Shown here piece by piece: positions 17,300 through 24,531 of a DNA stretch of 64,000 nucleotides. This stretch comes from Amycolatopsis acidiphila (lineage in GTDB: Bacteria > Actinomycetota > Actinomycetes > Mycobacteriales > Pseudonocardiaceae). The stretch is taken from assembly GCF_021391495.1 (NCBI RefSeq), contig NZ_CP090063.1, positions 7,626,001 to 7,690,000 of the forward strand, written 5' to 3'. Each line of letters opens with the position of its first letter. Within the stretch, counting starts at the first letter, position 1. Both the position numbers and the translations under genes were made by a program. The notes beneath the pieces were generated by a model. The model saw only the letters and a program-made list of their open reading frames with translations. It did not search any database and had not been told where the DNA came from.

Positions 17300-18132
17300 G
17301 CTGGACTCCCCGACCGGGCTCGGCGCCCGTCCTCCGGCGCCGTCTCGGGTGGGTGCACGCCCCCCTCGGATTTCACCGAGACTGCCTGGAAGGTCCACTC
17401 GTCCCCGTCGATCCGATAGTTTCCGTCCGCGTCGGGGTCGATGCGCCAGGGCAGGTAACCGTCGAGGGACCGCAGGTGCTGGTGAACGTGGACGAGGGTG
17501 TCGCCGTCGAAGTACACCAGCGGGTGGTCGTCGGGGACCTTGTGGTGGTTCGTCGTACACCACGCCGCCACGGCCTCGGCGATGTCCGGCCGGAACACCG
17601 GGACCCACGGCGCTGCTGGCTTGGTGTCGATCCGGGCAGGAAACCCACTCACGGGCAGGTTGTCGGGATCGCAGGTGACCACGGTTTCACCGGGGCGCGG
17701 GAAGTGCCGCTCGGCGTCGCGCAGTACTTCGAGCTGGCGGTAGAACCGGGCGCGGGTGCGGGTCGGGGCGGACAGGAACCAGCGGCCCAGCTCGCCCAAC
17801 GGGTAGCGGCCATCCTCGCCCAGGGCGATCTCGTGGCGCTGGTGGTCGGCGTCCCCGGTGAAAACCACGAGGAGGTCGTCCTCGAAGCGGGCCAGCGGGT
17901 ACCAGTCCGGGTCGACCGGGTAGACCACGTTGAGCCATTCGCACACCGCCTCGGCGACCTCGCGGCGTAACCGGGGCCGCACCCACAGGCCATGGTGGCG
18001 GCGGGGTTCGACGACGGCGGGGAAGCTGACCTGGTGCGGCTCGGCGTGGGCGGCGGGCACGAGTTCGATCCAATGCTCGCCGGCGGCGAGGTCGGTGCCC
18101 GCGGACGGGTCCTGGGTGGTGGGCGTGTTCAT
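17296..18132 (-). CDS. Uncharacterised protein with duplicated halves
   Basis: 278 aa; ATG 18132 follows a clear GGAGAT ribosome-binding site. Two halves share a layout: a segment of the type [20 protein letters not shown] with [15 protein letters not shown] and [12 protein letters not shown], then [20 protein letters not shown] with [13 protein letters not shown] and [11 protein letters not shown]. So it looks like an internal duplication of a domain of about 100 residues. Function unknown. It overlaps genes on both sides by 4 nt. Confidence 0.65.
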   Translation of the reverse strand: MNTPTTQDPSAGTDLAAGEHWIELVPAAHAEPHQVSFPAVVEPRRHHGLWVRPRLRREVAEAVCEWLNVVYPVDPDWYPLARFEDDLLVVFTGDADHQRHEIALGEDGRYPLGELGRWFLSAPTRTRARFYRQLEVLRDAERHFPRPGETVVTCDPDNLPVSGFPARIDTKPAAPWVPVFRPDIAEAVAAWCTTNHHKVPDDHPLVYFDGDTLVHVHQHLRSLDGYLPWRIDPDADGNYRIDGDEWTFQAVSVKSEGGVHPPETAPEDGRRARSGSPA

Positions 18133-18470
18133 CGGGAATCTCCTTCGGTGGTGGTGGCGTGGTTGCCGGGGCGGGTCCAGCGGTGCGCGACCGGATCCCA
18201 GGTGGCCGTGGTCAGGAGGCGGTTGAGGTCGGGCAGGCCGGGGCCGAGCATCCAGCCGAACTCCAGGCACTCGGCTTCCCCAGGCCAGCGTCCGGTCCAG
18301 ATGTCCTGGGGGCAGCGGCACGACGTGGCGTGGCCGAGGCGCTGCAGCCCGGTGGCGAGGCAGCGGGCCACATCGCAGCCCTCGATGTGGGCCTGGCCGA
18401 TCCCGACGTGGCAGTCCGGGCAGGCCGATTCCAGCGGCGTGGCGTCGGTGTCGGTGGGGCGGGTGGTCAT
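18129..18470 (-). CDS. Small Cys/His protein, probable zinc-binding
   Basis: 113 aa. The core [20 protein letters not shown], then CLATG and TSCRC, gives several Cys and His residues arranged like a structural zinc site. I recall similar short cores in uncharacterised proteins of actinobacterial plasmids and phages. Start and stop overlap neighbours by 4 nt each, so it is made together with them. Function unknown. Confidence 0.65.
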   Translation of the reverse strand: MTTRPTDTDATPLESACPDCHVGIGQAHIEGCDVARCLATGLQRLGHATSCRCPQDIWTGRWPGEAECLEFGWMLGPGLPDLNRLLTTATWDPVAHRWTRPGNHATTTEGDSR

Positions 18471-18826
18471 GCCGACCTCCTGGTCGTGTCGTGACGGTCT
18501 CCGAGGAACTCGGTCCACTCCTGGGTTTCGTAGCTGACGTAGGTGTTGTGCAGTCGTACGTCGCCTGCGAGGAGTTGGCGGTGCGCGAGCACCAGTCCGG
18601 CTCCGGCGGTGATGCTCTCGGCGAGACGCAGGTGCATACGTGCCCAGTCGAAGCAGCGTCGGTACTCGTCCTGGTCGACGGCGCGGCTGCTCAGCGTCGG
18701 GTAGATCTCGCGGGCGCGGGCGAACAGGGCCTCGGCGGCGGCGCAGTGCTCGGCGGCGCTACGTGGCTCTGCCGTCCCCGTCTCGTCTGCGGCGGGCGGC
18801 GTGGCGGGTGCGGTGTTCGGCGGCAT
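18467..18826 (-). CDS. Small helical uncharacterised protein
   Basis: 119 aa from ATG 18826. The sequence [20 protein letters not shown] and [20 protein letters not shown] is strongly helical and the first 25 residues are Ala/Pro/Thr-rich. No family recognised. It overlaps the Cys/His gene by 4 nt and follows the next paralogue-family gene by 37 nt. Confidence 0.6.
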   Translation of the reverse strand: MPPNTAPATPPAADETGTAEPRSAAEHCAAAEALFARAREIYPTLSSRAVDQDEYRRCFDWARMHLRLAESITAGAGLVLAHRQLLAGDVRLHNTYVSYETQEWTEFLGDRHDTTRRSA

Positions 18827-18863
18827 GGTGTCCTCTCTGGTGGTTGTGGGCTGGAGTTTGGGG

Positions 18864-19679
18864 TCAGTAGGCGGTGAGCACCGCGCGGGCGCGGGCGTCG
18901 GCCAGAACCGGGTGCGTGGTGTGGCGGTTGTCGTCGGCGATGTGTGCGCGCACATCGAAACGGGGCGGGCCGCCGGAGGGGTCGGTCCAGCCGTAGAGGG
19001 CGGGCAGCATCGCGAGCGCGTGCGCGGTGGCCTCGGCGGCGGGATCGCCGTCGCGGTAGCCGAACACTTCGAACTCCAGCTCCACCGCCGACTCATCGGC
19101 GGCGATCGCGTAGCGCAGGTGCGGTGACAGCTGGGCCCGCAGCTCGTCGAGGGCGTCGGGAGCACCAGGTCCCGGCGGCCCGGTGAGGTCGGCCAAGATC
19201 CGCAGCCCGAGCTGGTACAGGTCGTGGCGGTGCGTGTCGCCGAGCAGCGGGCCGTAGCGGCGGGCGGTGGTGTCGGCGGCGTCGATCCCGGTGTAGCCAC
19301 ACGTGTCGCGCCCGTGCGGGAACACCAGCGGATTTTCCTCCGGTCCGGGTGGGATGTACTCGCCCGCGCGCATCGACCAGCGGTCTCCCCGAATCGCGGT
19401 CCACACCACGCCTGTGTCGAAGGCGTGGACGTAGTCGGTGCCGTGGCTGGTGGGCCAGGGCCACGGCCACTCGCGCCCTGGATGGGTGACCTCGCCTGCC
19501 TTGTCGATTTCGGCGGCGTGCAGGAAGAAGTCGACGAGGGTGGTGAACCCGCCCTCCGACCGGGCCTGCTCGATCTCGTCGAGGCCGTTGCAGGCACAGC
19601 TGTTGAGGTGGGCCGACCCGAGCCATTCGGCGTCCGGGCCGCGCCCGAGGTAGAAGTCGTGTGTCGTCGATGTGCTCAT
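18864..19679 (-). CDS. WPWPW-family protein, long member (paralogue 1 of 3)
   Basis: 271 aa. The first half shares a pattern with the next two genes upstream: an opening HDFYLGRGPDAEWLGS, then WPWPWPTSHGTDYVHAFD, then WTAIRGDRWSM. The second half (YQLGLRILADLTGPPG, AVELEFEVFGYRDGD) is unique to this copy. No catalytic motif is recognised; the fold looks strand-rich with many conserved Trp and Asp. The start overlaps the paralogue upstream by 4 nt. I infer tandem duplication followed by extension. Confidence 0.7.
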   Translation of the reverse strand: MSTSTTHDFYLGRGPDAEWLGSAHLNSCACNGLDEIEQARSEGGFTTLVDFFLHAAEIDKAGEVTHPGREWPWPWPTSHGTDYVHAFDTGVVWTAIRGDRWSMRAGEYIPPGPEENPLVFPHGRDTCGYTGIDAADTTARRYGPLLGDTHRHDLYQLGLRILADLTGPPGPGAPDALDELRAQLSPHLRYAIAADESAVELEFEVFGYRDGDPAAEATAHALAMLPALYGWTDPSGGPPRFDVRAHIADDNRHTTHPVLADARARAVLTAY

Positions 19680-20164
19680 CGGGCGTCACCGCCGAGGGTG
19701 GGCATGTCGGCGGGTTTCTCGCGCATCAGCGGCATCGGTACCGACGGCGGGGCGGCGGGATCACGCAGCCACGTGTCGATGTCGGGCGGGCCGAGCGGAT
19801 CGTCGCCTTCGGGGAATCGCGGGTCGTGCGGATCGATGCGGTGCCAGCGGACCCCGCCGCCCACGGTGACGAACACCGCCACGTCTTCGGGATCGAAGGT
19901 GATGATCCAGCTGCTGTTGTGGCTGCTGAACCACAACCAGGGCCAGCCGAGTTCAGGCTGGTAGCCCTGGCCGAGGCGTTCGTCCTCCCACACGACGAGG
20001 GCATCGGCGACCGCCGCGCGGAAGGTGTCCTCGTCCGTCGCGGTCAAGGCCAGCAGCACGGGCGGGACGGCGAGAAAGTTGTCGGGGTAGCACTCCCCGC
20101 GCAGGGAGCCGATCCACTCGGCGTGCTCGCCACGCCCGAAGTAGAAGTCGGTGTAGCTCGACAT
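19676..20164 (-). CDS. WPWxW-family protein (paralogue 2 of 3)
   Basis: 162 aa. It opens with TDFYFGRGEHAEWIGSLRGE and carries LGWPWLWFSSHNSSWIITFD and RWHRIDP, then a C-terminal DIDTWLRDPAAPPSVP segment. All of these match paralogue 3, and the first half matches paralogue 1. Soluble, function unknown. It overlaps paralogue 1 by 4 nt and is 14 nt downstream of the small membrane protein gene. Confidence 0.7.
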   Translation of the reverse strand: MSSYTDFYFGRGEHAEWIGSLRGECYPDNFLAVPPVLLALTATDEDTFRAAVADALVVWEDERLGQGYQPELGWPWLWFSSHNSSWIITFDPEDVAVFVTVGGGVRWHRIDPHDPRFPEGDDPLGPPDIDTWLRDPAAPPSVPMPLMREKPADMPTLGGDAR

Positions 20165-20178
20165 GAGCTGTCACTCCT

Positions 20179-20397
20179 TTACCGTGATGGCACGTAGGGC
20201 TTCCGGCTGGTTGGTGCCGGGACGCAGGCGTAGGGATCGGGCGGCGAATACGGCGGGGGTTCGTTGTGGTCAGCCGTGTCCTGATCGCGCTCGGCAGCGC
20301 GGCCGAGGATGTAGGCCAGCACGATCACCGGGGTCCATGGTCCCGGCAACATGACGGCGAGCACGGTCCACAGGAGCCGTTTCTTCCTGTCCTGCAT
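20179..20397 (-). CDS. Small membrane protein
   Basis: 72 aa with one hydrophobic helix (LLWTVLAVMLPGPWTP, VIVLAYILG) after a positively charged start, then a Pro/Asp-rich cytoplasmic or external tail. A very good ribosome-binding site (GAGGAG) precedes ATG 20397. Its first 73 nt overlap the end of paralogue 3 in another frame. Function unknown. Confidence 0.6.
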   Translation of the reverse strand: MQDRKKRLLWTVLAVMLPGPWTPVIVLAYILGRAAERDQDTADHNEPPPYSPPDPYACVPAPTSRKPYVPSR

Positions 20398-20912
20398 GGG
20401 TTTCTCCTCGAATGCGGCGGGACGGAGCCCTGTCCGGGCGACTTGGTCAAGGGCGTCTCCACAGGTGCCCGGGATCGGTCACGGGGCACGCCGGGAGTGC
20501 GTTGTGGCGGGAGCCGGACCGCTGGCGGCCCGCTGGGGTCGCGCAGCCATCTCGCGAAGTCCGGCGGGCCGCACCGCAGCGGCGGGCGCGGGTTGTCGGG
20601 GTCGAGTTGGTGCCACCGGTCGCCGCCGCCCGCCGTCATGCGCACGCCATGGTCGTAGGTGATGATCCAGTCGTTGCAGTGGCTGGTTTCCCAGTCCCAC
20701 GGCCACCCGTTGCGGGGGTCGTGCGCGGCGCCGAGTCCCTCGACCGCCCACATCAGCAGCAGGTCCTTCACCGCCGAGACGTAGGTCGAGGGGAGCCTCG
20801 CGGTCAGCGCGGCACGGCCGTAGGGATGTTTGAGGAGGTTGTCGGGGTGGCAGGCGAACTGCAGGGAGCCGATCCACTGTGCGCCGAGGTAGAAGTCGGT
20901 GCGGGTGGTCAT
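20325..20912 (-). CDS. WPWxW-family protein (paralogue 3 of 3), long overlap with next gene
   Basis: 195 aa. It opens with TDFYLGAQWIGSLQF and has NGWPWDWETSHCNDWIITYD, RWHQLDP and DFARWLRDPSGPPAVRLPP, matching paralogue 2. The paralogous part ends near residue 140; the remaining about 55 residues (Arg/Pro/Cys-rich) are unlike paralogue 2, and the last 24 codons overlap the small membrane protein in another frame. A frameshift or lost stop that extended this gene would explain the tail. Confidence 0.65.
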   Translation of the reverse strand: MTTRTDFYLGAQWIGSLQFACHPDNLLKHPYGRAALTARLPSTYVSAVKDLLLMWAVEGLGAAHDPRNGWPWDWETSHCNDWIITYDHGVRMTAGGGDRWHQLDPDNPRPPLRCGPPDFARWLRDPSGPPAVRLPPQRTPGVPRDRSRAPVETPLTKSPGQGSVPPHSRRNPCRTGRNGSCGPCSPSCCRDHGPR

Positions 20913-20951
20913 CTTGTGCCCCTTTCCTTGTGGGGTCTGTGGGTTGGGCGG

Positions 20952-21419
20952 TCAGGTGCCCTCGGAGTTCGGGCAGTGAGGCTGGTGTCCGACGTCGGAT
21001 CCGAAACCCAGCGGCACAGGCACGGGGTGACCGCTGGTGCGCGCGTCGAGGAGGCGGCCGAGGGAGGCGAGATCGGTGACCTCGGCCCGCGGCACCTCGC
21101 CGGCGCACTCCGGGCACGGCGCGAGGGCCCGCAGGTCGTCGACCGTGCCGCCGAAGGAGGTGAACCGGTACTCGGTGCCGTGATCGGTGATGGTCACGCG
21201 ATACCAGCGCCACCCGCCGTGTTCCCGGTCCGGGTCGTCGGTGACCGTCACCGCCGCGCACGGGACCCCGAACACGTCGGTCACATCCCGGACCAGCCGA
21301 CGGCGGGTGATGGCGCGCTGGACGTCGCACGGGCGAGTGTCGAAGCCGGGATCCTGACGGCGGGCCCGGTCGAACGCATCAGCGGCGCGTCCGGAGAGAG
21401 TCTCGGCGGCGGTGTTCAT
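20952..21419 (-). CDS. Protein with Cys-pair and HxPHCP tail (paralogue A)
   Basis: 155 aa from ATG 21419, which overlaps the next upstream stop by 4 nt. The C-terminal half carries CPECAGEVPRAEVTDLASLG and DVGHQPHCPNSE. The same order (CPHC, VPVARVAGLADLG, DPGHHPHCPH) occurs in the gene at 22432-22944, so the two are paralogues sharing a likely zinc-binding tail. The middle includes TVTDDPDREHGGWRWYRVTI, again echoed in the paralogue (VRDDPDRHHG). Function unknown. Confidence 0.65.
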   Translation of the reverse strand: MNTAAETLSGRAADAFDRARRQDPGFDTRPCDVQRAITRRRLVRDVTDVFGVPCAAVTVTDDPDREHGGWRWYRVTITDHGTEYRFTSFGGTVDDLRALAPCPECAGEVPRAEVTDLASLGRLLDARTSGHPVPVPLGFGSDVGHQPHCPNSEGT

Positions 21420-22132
21420 CGGGGGCGCTCCTTCACACGGGTGTCGTCGGCGGTGGGCGGTGCGGTGGTGTGGTCGACCCGTGCACCGAGGGCGCGGGCG
21501 AGGGCGGGTGCGCGGGCGATCGCCTCCTCGACCGGCAGGGTCAGCTCGATGCGCATGACGTCGCTGAACTCCATGTACGTGACCGACACGGGCGCGATCC
21601 TGCGCGGCTCCTCGCGGCGGAATGTGGAGGTGAGTTCGTGGAACAGCTGGGACGCGAGCTCGTCGCGGGCGGCGTGCCCGCGTGCGCGCGCTTGGTCGCG
21701 CTCGCGTTTGTCGGTTTCGGCGCGCGCGAGTGCCTGGTGGTAGCGCGGGATGAGGTGCTCGTGGATGTAGGTGGCGACCTCGGCGGGCGCGGTGCCGACG
21801 GCGAAGCCGGGATGGGCGTCCTCGTCGTGTTCGCGTGGCCACACGAACACGTCCCAGAGCCGTCGCGGCACGTCGCCTGGTACCAGGTGATACCCCCACG
21901 CGCGCCGATCCCACGGGTGCAAACCGATGCGGATCCCGGTGCTCAGGCACAGAAGATCCGCGACCTCGCCGGGATTGCGGCCACGCCCGACGGTCCACTT
22001 GCCCGGTAGCGCGGCGGCGATGTGGATCGCGTCGAGGGCGACCCGGTCGTACTTCGTGACGCGCGGCGGCGCCGCATTGGGTTCGGTGTCGTGGGCGGTG
22101 TCGGGTGCCGTTGTGGTCGTTTTCGTTGCCAT
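21416..22132 (-). CDS. Uncharacterised protein with coiled-coil stretch
   Basis: 238 aa from ATG 22132. The middle segment YHQALARAETDKRERDQARA continues as a highly charged helix that may form a coiled coil. The N-terminal half (AAALPGKWTVGRGRNPGEVA, RLWDVFVWPRE) looks globular. No family recognised. It is coupled to paralogue A downstream by a 4-nt overlap. Confidence 0.6.
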   Translation of the reverse strand: MATKTTTTAPDTAHDTEPNAAPPRVTKYDRVALDAIHIAAALPGKWTVGRGRNPGEVADLLCLSTGIRIGLHPWDRRAWGYHLVPGDVPRRLWDVFVWPREHDEDAHPGFAVGTAPAEVATYIHEHLIPRYHQALARAETDKRERDQARARGHAARDELASQLFHELTSTFRREEPRRIAPVSVTYMEFSDVMRIELTLPVEEAIARAPALARALGARVDHTTAPPTADDTRVKERPR

Positions 22133-22143
22133 GATGGGGCTTC

Positions 22144-22389
22144 CTAGTCGCTCGTAGGGTTGGTTGAGGGTTGGCGGCGCTCGTGGGCGGCGACGCCGTC
22201 GTTCCAGGCGAGCTGGCAGGCCAGGGCGTGGCCGTGGGTGGCGGTCGCGGCGTCGGCGGCGTCGAACCATCCGTCGGCGTAACCGGAGCTCCAGTGCGGG
22301 GAGGCGGGTTCCGGCGCGTAGTCGAGGCCCGCGCGGTAGTCGTCCCAGCCACACCTGCGGCCACGGTGGTAATCGGGCATGGCGGTCAC
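22144..22389 (-). CDS. Small uncharacterised protein
   Basis: 81 aa. It opens MTAMPDYHRGRRCGWDDYRA and continues with aromatic and Ala-rich helical sequence (YADGWFDAADAATATHGHAL). GTG 22389 has GGGG about 8 nt upstream; an ATG at 22380 is an alternative. It lies 11 nt from the next gene downstream and is likely co-transcribed. Function unknown. Confidence 0.5.
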   Translation of the reverse strand: MTAMPDYHRGRRCGWDDYRAGLDYAPEPASPHWSSGYADGWFDAADAATATHGHALACQLAWNDGVAAHERRQPSTNPTSD

Positions 22390-22431
22390 GGGATGTCCCC
22401 TTTCGTCGTCCCGTGTGGACGGTCGGACCCG

Positions 22432-22944
22432 CTAGGCGTCCGTCGCGTGCGGGCAGTGCGGGTGGTGGCCGGGGTCGCCGTGGAATTCCACGGGCGCGTC
22501 GTCGGTGCCGTGGTGTTCGGACTCGGGGTCGAGGTGCGCGCCGAGGTCGGCGAGGCCGGCGACTCGCGCGACCGGGACCCGGGGTGCCTCGCAGTGCGGG
22601 CACGGGCCGAGCAGCAGCCAGCCCCATAACGGGTCGAACCCGGTCAGGTCCTGGATGAAGTACCAGCTGCTGCCCTCGTTGGTGACCTCGATGAGGTCGC
22701 CCGGAGTGATATGGGTTCCGATGCCGTGGTGGCGGTCGGGGTCATCGCGCACGATCACCGTGTCGATGCCGACGTCGAGGGCGGCGGCGATGTGGGCGGC
22801 GGTGATCGCGCGGCGGTCCCATTGCAGCCGGAAGGTGTGGCGGTCGGCGAATTCGCGCGGGGCGGTGTCGCGGTGGCGGCGGGCGGTGGTGATCGCGCGG
22901 GCGGTCAACGACGCGGGCGCGTCGGTGGGTGTCGTCGTGGTCAT
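22432..22944 (-). CDS. Protein with Cys-pair and HxPHCP tail (paralogue B)
   Basis: 170 aa. The C-terminal half (GPCPHCEAPRVPVARVAGLA, then FHGDPGHHPHCPHATDA) matches paralogue A at 20952-21419, and both have a DDPDR-H motif before it. The N-terminal 60 residues (ARAITTARRHRDTAPREFAD, AAHIAAALDVGIDTV) are helical. The paired CPxC and HCP motifs suggest a bound metal. Function unknown. Confidence 0.65.
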   Translation of the reverse strand: MTTTTPTDAPASLTARAITTARRHRDTAPREFADRHTFRLQWDRRAITAAHIAAALDVGIDTVIVRDDPDRHHGIGTHITPGDLIEVTNEGSSWYFIQDLTGFDPLWGWLLLGPCPHCEAPRVPVARVAGLADLGAHLDPESEHHGTDDAPVEFHGDPGHHPHCPHATDA

Positions 22945-22986
22945 GGTGAACGGTTCCTCCTCCGGTGCGGGTTCGGGTGCGCGTGC

Positions 22987-23790
22987 TCACGCGGTGGCGA
23001 GGTCCGCGCGCAGCCGCGCGAGCGGGCGTCCGTCGCGGGCGCGGCGCCACAGGTGCCAGCCGTTGACGGTGGTGGGGGTGGCGAGGCTGGTCGCCAGCGC
23101 GGAAACGGTGGAGATGCGAAGCTCCTCCGGTCCGGTGTGGTGCACCAGCTCCCCGTGCGGGCCGATGGTTGCGGTGTGGTCGTTCCACACCAGCTCGTCG
23201 CCGATGGCGAGCTCGCCCGCGCGGATTAGGTCGGCGAGCGCGTCGGGTGCGTCCGGGTCTACCTGTGCTGCATCGGCGAGTCCGGGCGGGCGAGGGCCCC
23301 GCGGAGGCGAGTTCTTTCCGAAGATCGACGAGGCGAACACCCACACGGCCAGCTCCTGTTCCGCGCGGTCGGCGAGGGCCCGCATCCACGTGGTCACCGT
23401 GGTGGCGACGTGGTGCGGCCACCGTGTGTCCAGCGCGGCGAACGTGGCGACCGTGTGCCATTCGCCTGGGGCGGCGGCGAGTACCTCGACGTCCACCCGT
23501 GCGGGGTCGTTGTCGGCGGGCGGAGTCAGTCGCACCACGACGTCGCCTCGGTGCACGTGGGCGGGCGGCGGTGCGGGCAGCCACACTCCGGCGAACATTT
23601 CGGCGGTGTCGGTGTGCGCGGGATCGGTCGGGTAGTCGTGGTCAGGAAGGCCGAGCCGCACGCTCGTGACCACGAGCGCCCACGCACCGGCGGGGTTGCG
23701 TAGTGGCACCGTTCCCGGTGATGCGGGCACGAAGGTCACCGCGTCGGGTGGCACGGTCGGGTCGGTTGGCGTGGTGTGCGTGGCGGTCAT
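22987..23790 (-). CDS. RAMA-domain protein
   Basis: 267 aa from ATG 23790. The C-terminal about 70 residues (LADLIRAGELAIGDELVWND, ATIGPHGELVHHTG, then TPTTVNGWHLWRR) fit the RAMA domain, a small fold found with restriction enzymes and DNA methylases and thought to read DNA modification or sequence. The N-terminal 150 residues are strand-rich and not recognised. No nuclease or methylase domain is attached, so it would be a stand-alone reader or an adaptor. It lies in the same leftward accessory series as the AAA/VWA pair. Confidence 0.65.
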   Translation of the reverse strand: MTATHTTPTDPTVPPDAVTFVPASPGTVPLRNPAGAWALVVTSVRLGLPDHDYPTDPAHTDTAEMFAGVWLPAPPPAHVHRGDVVVRLTPPADNDPARVDVEVLAAAPGEWHTVATFAALDTRWPHHVATTVTTWMRALADRAEQELAVWVFASSIFGKNSPPRGPRPPGLADAAQVDPDAPDALADLIRAGELAIGDELVWNDHTATIGPHGELVHHTGPEELRISTVSALATSLATPTTVNGWHLWRRARDGRPLARLRADLATA

Positions 23791-23836
23791 GGTCGGCGCT
23801 TCTTTCCGTTGCGGCGGTGGGGTTTGGGCATTCCTG

Positions 23837-24076
23837 CTAGTCGAGCCATGGCGTGGCCGTGGTGTTGCGGAACCGTGCGGGTGGGATGCCGTTGGTGACG
23901 TGTCCGGAAGCGCAGCGCACCTTGTAGTGCACCCCGCTGGGCACAAGTTCGTCCGTCTCGACGGTGTCTTCGGGGGTTGGACACCGAAACAGGTCGCAAG
24001 CCCAGGTGATGTTTTTGAAGAATTCTTGGTATTTCCTGGCGTCCTCGGGAGCGTCATCGCGAAAGAAGAACTGCAT
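23837..24076 (-). CDS. Small uncharacterised protein with conserved Cys pattern
   Basis: 79 aa from ATG 24076 with a GGAAGG site upstream. The sequence opens with the very aromatic MQFFFRDDAPEDARKYQEFF and includes DLFRCPTPED, then KVRCASGH, so two or three Cys and a His could bind a metal. Soluble. Function unknown. Confidence 0.55.
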   Translation of the reverse strand: MQFFFRDDAPEDARKYQEFFKNITWACDLFRCPTPEDTVETDELVPSGVHYKVRCASGHVTNGIPPARFRNTTATPWLD

Positions 24077-24132
24077 GGGATTGGCCTTCCGGGTCGGTGA
24101 TGCTTGGTCGCTCTTTGGTGGTGGGCCGTGTT

Positions 24133-24450
24133 TTAGTCGCGACCAGCGAGGCCCGGCATGTTCGCGAGTTCGTTCCATAAGTTGATTCCGTTGCACCGGT
24201 GCGCGGACAGTCCGAGCGCGTAGAACGCGGTTACCGTGTCCGGCATCGGGTAGCGCCGCACGGTTCCGATGGGGTCCTGGCATCGCACGGTTACGGTGCC
24301 GTCGCGGTGGCGGACGATCGTGCCGTTGTCGATGGGCGCGTAGTCGGTGCCGTCGCCGTTGTCTCGCCAGTGCAGCAGCGCGATCGTGTCGCCGTGCTGA
24401 TTGACGATGGGCTCTGCGGAAGCGGGCGGCGTGGTGTGCGTGGTTGTCAT
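24133..24450 (-). CDS. Small uncharacterised protein
   Basis: 105 aa. Strand-rich core with the segment IVRHRDGTVTVRCQDPIGTV and a helical end (AFYALGLSAHRCNGINLWNE). No recognised family. Its ATG at 24450 is preceded by GGAAAGAAGCGCC. It sits between the VWA protein and the aromatic small protein, in the same direction. Confidence 0.55.
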   Translation of the reverse strand: MTTTHTTPPASAEPIVNQHGDTIALLHWRDNGDGTDYAPIDNGTIVRHRDGTVTVRCQDPIGTVRRYPMPDTVTAFYALGLSAHRCNGINLWNELANMPGLAGRD

Positions 24451-24531
24451 GGTTCGGCGCTTCTTTCCGTTGTGGTCGTCGGTTTTGTTCGCCCGGGGGC
24501 GGGGGTGCCCGCCCCCGGGCGGTGGGATGGT

